This document shows positions 36,660 to 44,873 of a stretch of DNA of 64,000 nt, in pieces. Source of the DNA: an uncultured Gelidibacter sp. (GTDB taxonomy: Bacteria; Bacteroidota; Bacteroidia; Flavobacteriales; Flavobacteriaceae); the NCBI RefSeq assembly GCF_947500795.1, contig NZ_CANMTE010000009.1, positions 24,134 to 88,133 on the forward strand, given 5' to 3'. Both the position numbers and the translations under genes were made by a program. Below the pieces are notes generated by a model. That model saw only the letters and a program-made list of their open reading frames with translations, did not search any database and was not told the origin of the DNA. Each line of letters opens with the position of its first letter. The stretch's first letter is position 1.

Positions 36660-38498
36660 CTATTCTTGAGAATTAGTTTCTTGATTTAAAAAATCAACAG
36701 TTCTTCCGTTTAATTGATTGTCATCAACATCAGCATTTAGCACGCGTTCAAAAAGAATGACGTTTTTATTGGAATGAAATGCAGGGTATTCCTGATTGGT
36801 TATCACTGTATTGTTTTTAAAAGTCAACCCATTTACTGATTTGGCGTATAGTATCGGGTTGTCGAAGGTTTCAAATTCATTATTTTCAATACGAATGCCT
36901 GAGTGAAAATACGTTGTTTGATTTTCTAAATCCGGAATCTCTGGATAGATGGATATAACAGCCGTAGTAAATTGGTACATACTGGTAAGTGCATTCACAA
37001 ACTTATTATCACGGATGGTAACATCCATACAAGCTCCAGTTTCATACCAGCCATTGCTGTCTCCGCACAGTAAAATGGCACATCCTGAAGTATGATCAAA
37101 TAAATTGTTGGCAATAAGAGTTGGTTTAGGAGTGCTAAATAAAGCGCCTCTCGCTCTGTTATTGCGGATGGTATTGCCCGTAAAGATTACTGAAGGTGTC
37201 CATGTCAGGTTTTCAATGCCAATATCAAAATTTGCGGGATCAATCTCATTGCCAAGCTCCTTTGCGAATTCAATTTTGAATTCTTTAATCGGCTCATTCT
37301 GATCCGCACGTATTGGTGTTATGGAAACAATTGTATTCTTATGGTCCCAAAGATCCATGGTTTTCGACTTTACAAACTGTACGGAATCTCCCGCATATCC
37401 CCAATCAAATCCGTAAGCTTGATGATGCATATATTTAGCTGTAACCGTTCGAGTATCGATTTTCTTCAGCATTTTAAGATAAGTGCCGTGAATGTTAATG
37501 GCATCATCCATCATCCCTTCATAAAAACCGTCCACAGAAGTAATAACGCCTTTACAGCCTGAAAAATGAGTGGCATCGGCTTGAGTTGTAAAATATCTTG
37601 GGTCGTCTTTCCCTTTGAGCGCCACTTCAAATCCATCTAAAGCGATATTTTCAGTCAGTTGTGCTAAAAGCCCCATCCCTTCAGCATAATGTACCTTTAC
37701 ATTTTTAAAGTTTATATTTTTTCCTTTGTGAATAAAAATCCCAGGGGTAGGACGGTAATAACTTCTCATGGCTATTACGGTGCCCGGTATGAGCTTACTG
37801 TTCTTCCAATTATGGGCTTTAATTAGGCCCGGAGCTAGTTCGCTTACACGAGATGTGCCCACGGCAATATCGCCACTATTGTATACGATGCGTTTGGTGT
37901 GTTCCTCAAAAGCAATTCCTGCAATAGGTTGCATTTCCCATCCTTCACCTCGATTATAAAAAATACTGTCTTTTATGGTATAGGATACCCATGGCGCAGT
38001 TTTAAAAACGATACTCCCGGCTACGGTGTCATTTTCAACAATCTTCACTTGGGCAATGTGCGGTTTTTCAAAATCGATACTCAGGTTTTGAACAGTTACA
38101 CCACTATTTTCAATTAGTGCTAAAGGCAACATTCTTCCGTGAAAAACAAGCTCTGAACCATTTCCGTCCAGGGTTACATTCTTGAAGCCGTCTAATTCTA
38201 TACCCACAATTTTAGGGTTATCCTGATCATGATTGGAGACATAATATTCCCTTCTCAGCGCCTTTTCAGGATGAAAGTCATATCTACCTTTTTTAAATTG
38301 AATGATTATGGAGTCAGAAGTAGCGATTTGACTTTTAATTTTTTTAAGGGCGGCCTCCAAAATTGGAGCGCTATTCTTTTTGTTATCTGGCAAAACGCCA
38401 TAAGACTCCAATTTGAAGATTTTTGCTTTCGTTTGTGCCTGAATTGTAAAAGTCAAACCAAGTACGAATAAGATAAGAACGGTGATTTTTTTTAACAT
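36660..38498 (-). CDS. Secreted right-handed beta-helix enzyme, probable GH110 alpha-1,3-galactosidase
   Basis: A 612-residue secreted protein. I start it at MLKKITVLILFVLGLTFTIQAQ, a clear signal peptide, 24 codons inside the longest frame. The opening KIFKLESYGVLPDNKKNSAPILEAAL is typical of pectate-lyase-like beta-helix proteins. The stretch TQADATHFSGCKGVI followed by GFYEGMMDDAINIHGTYLK resembles GH110 enzymes, which remove alpha-1,3-linked galactose; the Asp residues there are likely catalytic. No SusC/SusD pair or sulfatase is nearby, so it is not in a polysaccharide locus. The substrate is inferred. Confidence 0.75.
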   Translation of the reverse strand: MLKKITVLILFVLGLTFTIQAQTKAKIFKLESYGVLPDNKKNSAPILEAALKKIKSQIATSDSIIIQFKKGRYDFHPEKALRREYYVSNHDQDNPKIVGIELDGFKNVTLDGNGSELVFHGRMLPLALIENSGVTVQNLSIDFEKPHIAQVKIVENDTVAGSIVFKTAPWVSYTIKDSIFYNRGEGWEMQPIAGIAFEEHTKRIVYNSGDIAVGTSRVSELAPGLIKAHNWKNSKLIPGTVIAMRSYYRPTPGIFIHKGKNINFKNVKVHYAEGMGLLAQLTENIALDGFEVALKGKDDPRYFTTQADATHFSGCKGVITSVDGFYEGMMDDAINIHGTYLKMLKKIDTRTVTAKYMHHQAYGFDWGYAGDSVQFVKSKTMDLWDHKNTIVSITPIRADQNEPIKEFKIEFAKELGNEIDPANFDIGIENLTWTPSVIFTGNTIRNNRARGALFSTPKPTLIANNLFDHTSGCAILLCGDSNGWYETGACMDVTIRDNKFVNALTSMYQFTTAVISIYPEIPDLENQTTYFHSGIRIENNEFETFDNPILYAKSVNGLTFKNNTVITNQEYPAFHSNKNVILFERVLNADVDDNQLNGRTVDFLNQETNSQE

Positions 38499-38676
38499 TT
38501 TGATTTTGAATGAGATATGTTTTAGGGCTGTTTTAGTGAGACAAAATAATGAATAAAGCTCATGGGGCAAAGACGAAGCATTTTTATTTCTTTCGATGCC
38601 ATGACGGTGTCATTTTTAAGTTCAAACATCTATGTTTTTAGCAATTGATGGCACTAAAAGGGGGGGGTGTAGAAAC

Positions 38677-38713
38677 AAAAAAACCTTGCTAATTATTCAA
38701 TTAACAAGGTTTG
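38677..38713 (-). terminator. Terminator of the downstream tRNA-Lys copy
   Basis: On the minus strand AACCTTGTTAATT pairs with AATTAGCAAGGTT, followed by seven T, 20 nt after the tRNA. A run of seven G lies just beyond it. Confidence 0.85.
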
Positions 38714-38733
38714 TAATACGTGTTTCCACGTTG

Positions 38734-38806
38734 TGACCCGACTGGGGCTCGAACCCAGGACCCTAACATTAAAAGTGTTATGCTCTACCAACTGAGCTAT
38801 CGAGTC
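38734..38806 (-). tRNA. tRNA-Lys (TTT), copy 2
   Basis: A 73-nt tRNA on the minus strand, GACTCGATAGCTCAGTTGG onward, with anticodon TTT in the loop CTTTTAA and T-loop GTTCGAGCC. The sequence is identical to the copy at 38935-39007. CCA is not encoded. Confidence 0.96.
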
Positions 38807-38880
38807 ATTGTCCCTAATAAGGGCAAAATAATAATTTCAATACTAAAACTTTGTAGGATAAAGTTCTATTTTTTAAAGGA

Positions 38881-38915
38881 AAAAAACCTTGCTAATTTTT
38901 AAATTAACAAGGTTT
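38881..38915 (-). terminator. Terminator of the upstream tRNA-Lys copy
   Basis: On the minus strand AACCTTGTTAATT pairs with AATTAGCAAGGTT and is followed by a T-run. It lies between the two tRNA copies, so the second copy needs read-through or its own promoter. Confidence 0.85.
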
Positions 38916-38934
38916 AACTAGTGTTTCCACTTTG

Positions 38935-39007
38935 TGACCCGACTGGGGCTCGAACCCAGGACCCTAACATTAAAAGTGTTATGCTCTACCAACTGAGCTA
39001 TCGAGTC
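38935..39007 (-). tRNA. tRNA-Lys (TTT), copy 1
   Basis: A 73-nt tRNA identical to the neighbouring copy, with anticodon TTT, discriminator A and no encoded CCA. A consensus promoter lies 19 nt upstream on the minus strand. Confidence 0.96.
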
Positions 39008-39025
39008 ATTTCCTTAATGAGGGTG

Positions 39026-39056
39026 CAAATATAAAAGCTTTTATCAATATACCAAA
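39026..39056 (-). promoter_or_regulatory. Consensus promoter for tRNA-Lys
   Basis: On the minus strand TTTG (39056-39053), 19 bp, then TATATTTG (39033-39026). This is an exact match to the Bacteroidetes TTTG-N19-TAnnTTTG promoter. Confidence 0.9.
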
Positions 39057-39133
39057 CCCTTTTTTAAAATAATTTTTTGTTTTTTTGCACTCGCTAAGGC
39101 TATGTTTTTAAGAATCAATTTATAAGGGGAGTT

Positions 39134-39652
39134 ATGAATATTATATTAATTGGATATATGGGGTCTGGAAAATCAACAATTGGTAAAAAATTGTCTGAAC
39201 AGCTCAATTTTGACTTTGTTGATTTGGATGATTACATTCAAGAAAAGGAAGGATTGACGATTCCAGAAATTTTTAAAACGAAGGGTGAAATCTATTTCAG
39301 AAAAAAAGAAAACACCTATTTAAAAGAGGTTTTAGAGCTTAACAATGTTGTCGTGTCACTTGGAGGTGGAACGCCGTGCTATGGAAGTAATATGGAGGCT
39401 ATTTTGAACGCTAAAGATGCCCATAGCATTTATCTGAAACTTTCAATTCCAAATTTAGTGCAACGGTTGTCCTCTGAAAAATCACAAAGGCCTTTAATCG
39501 CGCATTTGGAGACGGATGAAGATTTAACAGAGTTTATCGGTAAGCATCTTTTTGAACGCTCGTTTTATTACCGACAAAGCAATCAGACGCTCTTAACAGA
39601 TGGAAAATCTGTTGAAGCAATAACCGAAGAAATAATCGCTGGACTATTTTAG
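39134..39652 (+). CDS. aroK: Shikimate kinase
   Basis: Phosphorylates shikimate at the 3-hydroxyl in aromatic amino acid synthesis. The 172 residues show Walker A GYMGSGKST (about 7-15), the shikimate-binding DLDDYIQ and FRKKE segments, and GGGTPC. The RPLI lid region is also present. It is monofunctional. The last 9 nt overlap the end of the convergent phosphoribosyltransferase gene. Confidence 0.95.
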   Translation: MNIILIGYMGSGKSTIGKKLSEQLNFDFVDLDDYIQEKEGLTIPEIFKTKGEIYFRKKENTYLKEVLELNNVVVSLGGGTPCYGSNMEAILNAKDAHSIYLKLSIPNLVQRLSSEKSQRPLIAHLETDEDLTEFIGKHLFERSFYYRQSNQTLLTDGKSVEAITEEIIAGLF

Positions 39653-40147
39653 GTAGGCTTCAAAAGCTTTTCCGGTTAAAATAACTTCTACATGCTCGTG
39701 TAGGGAAGTAGATAGCGAAATGCCCTTATAATCTGCCTTAACAGGAAATTTTTTGTGGTTTCGGTTCACTAATACTGCCGTCTTAAATTGTTTTAAAGGC
39801 ACGTTTAAAAAATGTTTAACACCATAAATAAGCGTGCTTCCAGAATTTAGGACGTCGTCAATAAGCACAATCGATTTATTGGCATACTCTGAGGCTGCGA
39901 TAGATGTAGTTATTGGGCTCAAAGGATCTTTTTTATCAATGACAACTTTGCATAGCACCGTATTTAAATCAGAGATTTTATCAAGATTCGCTTTCAGTTT
40001 TTTTGCAAGGATATAACCGTTAGAATCAATTCCAGCCAAAATAACTTCATTTTCATTCACATTGCTCTCATAAATCTGATATGCAATACGTCTTATTTTA
40101 TGGTTGATTTCCTGGTGGCTTAATATTACTTGTTTGGTGGCTGTCAT
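39644..40147 (-). CDS. PyrR-like phosphoribosyltransferase family protein
   Basis: A 167-residue type I PRTase. The PRPP-binding loop is VLIDDVLNSGSTL (about residues 93-105), and the early segment AGIDSNGYILAKKL matches PyrR/uracil-PRTase-like proteins. In many bacteria PyrR binds pyr mRNA and regulates pyrimidine genes; here no pyr genes are adjacent, so either a regulator or a salvage enzyme is possible. It is convergent with aroK and lies 39 nt after the S4-domain gene. Confidence 0.82.
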   Translation of the reverse strand: MTATKQVILSHQEINHKIRRIAYQIYESNVNENEVILAGIDSNGYILAKKLKANLDKISDLNTVLCKVVIDKKDPLSPITTSIAASEYANKSIVLIDDVLNSGSTLIYGVKHFLNVPLKQFKTAVLVNRNHKKFPVKADYKGISLSTSLHEHVEVILTGKAFEAYLK

Positions 40148-40186
40148 GCTGCTAAATGTTTTTTCAAAGATAAATAAAGCGTTTAT

Positions 40187-40564
40187 TTAATCCTCGTCAT
40201 CGGTATCATAAAATTCGTCAATATCCCGTCTGTCTTTCTTGGTAGGACGGCCAACGCCTTTTTTACGGTAATAATCTTTAGAGTATTTTAATAGTTCTTG
40301 CGCTTCAAATGCTTCTTTTGGAGTCGTATCCGTTCTGTAAATATCTACCAATTTCGCCCCCAATCGACTTGACGGAATGTCATTGACCGTGAGTTGATAA
40401 TTGATCTGATCTTTTCGTAATTCTATCTTATCAGTAGGAAAAACCTCTCTACTTGGTTTCGCTACCTGACCATTGATTTTTATATGACCTTTCTTGCATG
40501 CTTCCGTGGCAATAGTTCGTGTTTTATAGTATCTCACGCACCATAGAAATTTATCTATTCGCAT
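40187..40564 (-). CDS. S4-domain RNA-binding protein (Hsp15-like)
   Basis: A 125-residue protein. The N-terminal S4 domain (MRIDKFLWCVRYYKTRTIATEACKKGHIKINGQVAKPS) is close to Hsp15/RqcP types, which bind stalled large ribosomal subunits carrying peptidyl-tRNA. A basic region GVGRPTKKDRRDIDEF and an acidic tail follow, as in Hsp15. It probably acts in ribosome rescue; this is a family inference. It may be cotranscribed with the PRTase downstream. Confidence 0.88.
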   Translation of the reverse strand: MRIDKFLWCVRYYKTRTIATEACKKGHIKINGQVAKPSREVFPTDKIELRKDQINYQLTVNDIPSSRLGAKLVDIYRTDTTPKEAFEAQELLKYSKDYYRKKGVGRPTKKDRRDIDEFYDTDDED

Positions 40565-40719
40565 ATTAAAAAATTTAAAACAACGTTAATGTTGTTGTGC
40601 AAACATATTATATTATTGTATCTTGCCGGCAAAAATAAGCAATATTGAAGCATAACTTAACACGAGATTCTACTTGTTTAAGTTGATGGTTTTGAACCCA
40701 CTGTAAGTTGCTTTTGAAA

Positions 40720-41775
40720 ATGAATAAAATTAAATTGATGAAATTAAAAACCTACGTCCTCTCAGCATTGTGTTTTTTGGCGTTATTGTCTTCATGTAAA
40801 AAGGATGATGATGCAATTGTACAAATTGAAGAGCGTGACCGCGCAGAACAACAATTAGCAGATTTTGACTCCTTAAAGGTGTATTTGCAAACACATTATT
40901 ATAATCGCGCCACATTTGAGCAACCAGGCAATCACAAAATATCCGAATTGATTATTAATGAATTACCTAAAGATGCCAGCGGAAACTATTTGGCATTACC
41001 AGATCCTGACAAAAATCAATTGTTAAGTGAGGCTGTAGATATCAATAATCCTAAAACAACAACCTATTTAGATACGGAATACCAATACTACATTTTAAAA
41101 TTGAATGAAGGTGGCGGTGTTAATCCTAATTTTTCAGACTTGGTAAGGTTGAATTACAATGGTTTTCTTCCTGACGGCACCTCATTTGATGGGACCGTAA
41201 ATCCGACAGATTTTGACTTGATGAATTTGATTCCAGGTTGGAGAGAAGCAATTCCACAATTTAAAACGGCTGCTAGTTTTGTTGAAAATGGTGATGGAAC
41301 GGTGACGTTTGATAACTACGGACTTGGAGTGATGTTCTTGCCTTCAGGATTGGCATATTATGGAAATCCAACGGCAACTATTCCGGCATATTCAAATTTG
41401 ATGTTTAAGTTTGAATTATACCAATCTGAAGTTTCTGATCATGATGGTGATGGCATTCCTTCTTATATGGAAGATTTGAATGGCGATAAAAACCTATTCA
41501 ATGATGATACTGACGGTGATAATGTTCCTAATTTCTTAGATCCTGATGATGATGCTGATCGTGTATTGACTATTAATGAAATGACACGTCAAACATATAC
41601 AGTTAATACGAATAATGGCGAACAGGAACCAGTTTTAGCAGAAGGTGAATTTGAAAGAAGTAGAAGTATGAATGCAGGAATCCTTACGATCAAGACGCTC
41701 AAAATAGTTGATGCTGATGGTGATGGTACTCCAGATCATTTACAGAACTCTGTAAAAACAGACTATAGTAAATAA
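40720..41775 (+). CDS. FKBP-type isomerase lipoprotein with calcium-type DxDxDG repeats
   Basis: A 351-residue lipoprotein; a second Met six codons on is equally possible as the start. The signal peptide ends in the lipobox LLSSC, followed by KKDDD. A FKBP-like domain (about residues 125-235; LVRLNYNGFLPDGTSFDG, YSNLMFKFELYQ) leads into acidic loops DHDGDGIPSYMED, DTDGDNVPNFLDPDDD and DADGDGTPDHLQ. These resemble thrombospondin type 3 calcium repeats. It is probably an outer-membrane, calcium-stabilised foldase. A terminator follows. Confidence 0.85.
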   Translation: MNKIKLMKLKTYVLSALCFLALLSSCKKDDDAIVQIEERDRAEQQLADFDSLKVYLQTHYYNRATFEQPGNHKISELIINELPKDASGNYLALPDPDKNQLLSEAVDINNPKTTTYLDTEYQYYILKLNEGGGVNPNFSDLVRLNYNGFLPDGTSFDGTVNPTDFDLMNLIPGWREAIPQFKTAASFVENGDGTVTFDNYGLGVMFLPSGLAYYGNPTATIPAYSNLMFKFELYQSEVSDHDGDGIPSYMEDLNGDKNLFNDDTDGDNVPNFLDPDDDADRVLTINEMTRQTYTVNTNNGEQEPVLAEGEFERSRSMNAGILTIKTLKIVDADGDGTPDHLQNSVKTDYSK

Positions 41776-41800
41776 CATATTACTTTAGATACAAGCAAAG

Positions 41801-41834
41801 AAAAAGGCTATCATTTATTTGATAGCCTTTTTTT
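41801..41834. terminator. Terminator between convergent genes
   Basis: AAAAAGGCTATCA pairs with TGATAGCCTTTTT around a short loop. The A/T symmetry lets it serve both the FKBP gene and the convergent porin-like gene. Confidence 0.9.
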
Positions 41835-41839
41835 ATGAA

Positions 41840-42478
41840 TTATAGTCCAATTGAAACACTTAATATCAATTGATCTGGTCTTGTGTCAATTCTACTTGGC
41901 GGTACACCAACTGAATTATTGATGAAGGTGGCTTCGTTTTCACTGAAGCCTCTTTCGTATCTTAGGTCAATTCCGAATCTGTTAAAGTTAACGCCAACTC
42001 CAAAGTTAAGTCCTACGCTAAAATCGTTTTCAACATCGTTGATGGCAATGCCGTCAAATTCTGTGTCCAGTATATATTGTAATGACGGTCCTGCAAAAAC
42101 GCTAACTGGGCCTAAAAGTTTTACACCCACTAGTAATGGTGCGTCTAATTTTTGCATTTTAAAATCATTACTGTCGTAATCACTTTTTGTTTGCGTATAG
42201 ACTAATTCTGGTTTAAAGTAAAAACGATCTCCAATCTTACCGAATACACCTATATGGTATCCGACATTGCGGTCAGGATGTTTGGCATTGTCACCAATCG
42301 ATTCAAAGTAGTCGCCATTGGCATTATAGTTTAAACCTGCTTTAATTCCAAAGCCGTTTCCGTTTTGTGCATTGGCACCTAAAGCGAAAGCTACAAAAGC
42401 AAAACTTGCTAAAATTAGATTTTTGCTCGTACGCGTGCTCTTCCTGAAATGTTCTTGAACTGTTTTCGAAATTTTCAT
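41840..42478 (-). CDS. Outer-membrane beta-barrel (porin-like) protein
   Basis: A 212-residue protein with an N-terminal signal sequence (NLILASFAFVAFALGANAQ) preceded by a rather long basic stretch. Amphipathic beta strands follow, with the PorT-like pattern: GFGIKAGLNYN, FYFKPELVYTQTKSDYD, VFAGPSLQYIL, FGVGVNFNRFGIDLRYERGF and a terminal aromatic-poor strand LILSVSIGL. Such small eight-stranded barrels are common in Bacteroidetes; the function is unknown. It is convergent with the FKBP gene. Confidence 0.82.
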   Translation of the reverse strand: MKISKTVQEHFRKSTRTSKNLILASFAFVAFALGANAQNGNGFGIKAGLNYNANGDYFESIGDNAKHPDRNVGYHIGVFGKIGDRFYFKPELVYTQTKSDYDSNDFKMQKLDAPLLVGVKLLGPVSVFAGPSLQYILDTEFDGIAINDVENDFSVGLNFGVGVNFNRFGIDLRYERGFSENEATFINNSVGVPPSRIDTRPDQLILSVSIGL

Positions 42479-42576
42479 AATTGTAGTTTTTAAGTTTGAT
42501 GTTTGATTTGATGTTCGATATAATCAAAAACGTTGCCAAAGGGGAAATATTTTAAAGACTGAAGCAATTTGCGAAT

Positions 42577-42615
42577 AAAAAAAAGGCCCTTCTCTATAAT
42601 AAAGAAAGGCCTTTT
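42577..42615 (-). terminator. Terminator of the transketolase operon
   Basis: On the minus strand AAAAGGCC and GGCCTTTT form the stem ends, with pairing of TTTCT with AGAAG, followed by eight T. Confidence 0.85.
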
Positions 42616-42677
42616 GGTCTATGAAGTTGATTTAAAGTTTAGTGGCTACATTGTAACAACTGAACAAAATCTTACTA

Positions 42678-43631
42678 TTATTTTCTAGCAATTACTTTTT
42701 CAGCAGCTTTAATGATAGAAGCACTGTTTAAGCCATACTTTTCCATAAGTTGTGCTGGTGTTCCAGATTCTCCAAAAGTATCTTGTGTAGCAATAAACTC
42801 TTGTGGTGCTGGATGACCCAATGCTAATACACGAGCAACACTTTCGCCTAATCCGCCCATGTAATTGTGTTCTTCAGCAGTAACTACACATCCTGTTTTA
42901 GCAACAGATTTCAAAATAGCTTCATCATCTAAAGGTTTGATGGTGTGGATATCAATAACCTCTGCAGAAATGCCTTTTTCATGTAATGCTTTTGCAGCTT
43001 CAAGAGCTTCCCAAACCAAATGTCCCGTAGCGATGATAGTCACGTCAGTACCTTCAGTTAATTGTAAAGCTTTTCCAATTTCAAATTTTTGATCTTCTGG
43101 TGTGAAGTTAGGAACAGAAGGACGTCCAAAACGTAAATAAACAGGACCATGATGATCAGCAATAGCAATAGTAGCTGCCTTTGTTTGATTGTAATCGCAG
43201 GTATTGATAACAGTCATTCCTGGTAGCATTTTCATCAATCCGATGTCTTCCAAGATTTGATGCGTTGCACCATCTTCACCAAGCGTTAAACCTGCATGGG
43301 AAGCACAAATCTTAACGTTTTTATCAGAATACGCTACACTTTGTCTAATTTGATCGTACACACGACCTGTAGAAAAGTTAGCAAATGTTCCTGTAAAAGG
43401 GATTTTCCCACCAATTGTTAAACCTGCAGCCATACCAATCATGTTGGCTTCAGCAATTCCTACTTGAAAGAAACGTTCTGGATGGTTGGCTTTAAAATCG
43501 TCCATTTTTAATGAGCCAATTAAATCGGCACAAAGCGCAACAACTTTCTCATTGGTTTTTCCCAATTCAGTAAGTCCCGCTCCAAATCCTGAACGTGTAT
43601 CTTTATTTCCTGTGTTTGTATATGTTTTCAT
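42678..43631 (-). CDS. Transketolase, C-terminal subunit
   Basis: Pyrimidine-binding and C-terminal domains of a split transketolase, 317 residues from MKTYTNTGNKD. Features are GIAEANMIGMAAGLTIGGKIPF (thiamine aminopyrimidine-binding Glu), ICASHAGLTLGEDGATHQILEDIGLM and AEEHNYMGGLGESV. It pairs with the N-terminal subunit encoded 75 nt upstream. Two-gene transketolases are known in many bacteria and archaea; they act in the pentose phosphate pathway. A DXS-like role is less likely given the exact neighbour. Confidence 0.92.
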   Translation of the reverse strand: MKTYTNTGNKDTRSGFGAGLTELGKTNEKVVALCADLIGSLKMDDFKANHPERFFQVGIAEANMIGMAAGLTIGGKIPFTGTFANFSTGRVYDQIRQSVAYSDKNVKICASHAGLTLGEDGATHQILEDIGLMKMLPGMTVINTCDYNQTKAATIAIADHHGPVYLRFGRPSVPNFTPEDQKFEIGKALQLTEGTDVTIIATGHLVWEALEAAKALHEKGISAEVIDIHTIKPLDDEAILKSVAKTGCVVTAEEHNYMGGLGESVARVLALGHPAPQEFIATQDTFGESGTPAQLMEKYGLNSASIIKAAEKVIARK

Positions 43632-43706
43632 ATGTAATGCCCACAAAAGAGGGTATCTGTTTAATTATTACTTAAAATTTAAAATCCTAGGTGAGGATTT
43701 CGGGGA

Positions 43707-44552
43707 TTAATAATCGCCCAATGTTTCTGCATTTTGCTCTAATCCGATAGCCAATTGCTCATCGTTAGGTGCTTTTCCGTGCCATGCGTGTGTGTGCATC
43801 ATAAAATCAACACCATTACCCATAACCGTTTTTAAAAGTACACAAACTGGTTTGCCTTGTCCTGTTTTAGATTTTGCAACCGCCATTCCTTTTAAGATTT
43901 CTTCGATGTTGTTACCTTGATTGATTTCAACCACGATCCATCCAAAGGCTTCAAATTTCTCTTTCACATTGCCTAATGGAAGTACAACATCAGTAGGGCC
44001 ATCAATTTGCTGACCGTTAAGGTCGATTGTAGCAATAAGATTGTCTACATTATTACCGGCAGCATACATCATTGCTTCCCAGTTTTGACCTTCTTGCAAT
44101 TCGCCATCACCGTGTAAACTATACACTAAATGAGAATCGTTGTTTAATTTTTTTGCCTGCGCTGCACCAATTGCAACAGACATGCCTTGACCTAAAGAAC
44201 CAGAAGCTACACGAACCCCAGGCAAACCTTCATGAGTTGTTGGGTGCCCTTGTAAACGAGAGTTGATCAATCTGAACGTGTTTAATTCTTCTACAGGGAA
44301 ATAACCTGCTCTCGCCAACACGCTATAAAATACAGGTGAAATATGACCGTTGGAAAGGAAGAATATATCTTCGCCTATACCGTCCATATCAAAAGTGTCT
44401 TTTCTGTCCATGATTTCATTGTAAAGCGCTACAATAAATTCTGCACAGCCTAGTGAACCTCCTGGATGGCCAGAATTGACCTTGTGTACCATACGGAGAA
44501 TATCTCTACGTACTTGGGTTGTTAAATCTTCTAATTGTTGTGTGTTTGACAT
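43707..44552 (-). CDS. Transketolase, N-terminal subunit
   Basis: Thiamine-diphosphate-binding half, 281 residues from MSNTQQLEDL; 40 further codons of the open frame upstream run through the promoter and are not real. The TPP/metal motif is GDGELQEGQNWEAMMYAAGNNVDNLIATIDLN (GDG-x~25-N), preceded by HPGGSLGCAEFIVALYN. It forms the active enzyme with the downstream C-terminal subunit. A perfect consensus promoter is placed 25 nt upstream of this start. Confidence 0.93.
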   Translation of the reverse strand: MSNTQQLEDLTTQVRRDILRMVHKVNSGHPGGSLGCAEFIVALYNEIMDRKDTFDMDGIGEDIFFLSNGHISPVFYSVLARAGYFPVEELNTFRLINSRLQGHPTTHEGLPGVRVASGSLGQGMSVAIGAAQAKKLNNDSHLVYSLHGDGELQEGQNWEAMMYAAGNNVDNLIATIDLNGQQIDGPTDVVLPLGNVKEKFEAFGWIVVEINQGNNIEEILKGMAVAKSKTGQGKPVCVLLKTVMGNGVDFMMHTHAWHGKAPNDEQLAIGLEQNAETLGDY

Positions 44553-44576
44553 TTTATAAAAGTTAGTTTTATGCTG

Positions 44577-44607
44577 CAAAAGTAGCCATTTTAAGCCCGA
44601 CTGCAAA
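44577..44607 (-). promoter_or_regulatory. Consensus promoter of the split transketolase operon
   Basis: On the minus strand TTTG (44607-44604), 19 bp, then TACTTTTG (44584-44577). This matches TTTG-N19-TAnnTTTG exactly and fixes the translation start at 44552. Confidence 0.88.
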
Positions 44608-44873
44608 GTCCAAAATTGCGCACTTATTAACGAATTTTGCGGTTTTGCTAACAATTGTAGGAAAGGGTACACCAGTTTATTAGAGCGTTTTAAGGACGCC
44701 GACTTTTCATTTGGTTTGGGTGATGGATTTTTTATAAAGTTTTATCAAGAGCTCTTTATCTTCATAAGTGCATTGCATATCTTTGCCAGCTTATTACAAT
44801 TTTAAAAATACCCACCTCATGCTTCAATTTGATTTTTTCTGATTGAAATAAAAAAGATGTAGGTTTACCACTT

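Noticed and set aside
41883..42179. 98-codon plus-strand open frame within the porin-like gene
   Set aside because: It is antisense to a well-defined signal-peptide beta-barrel gene and has no independent support.
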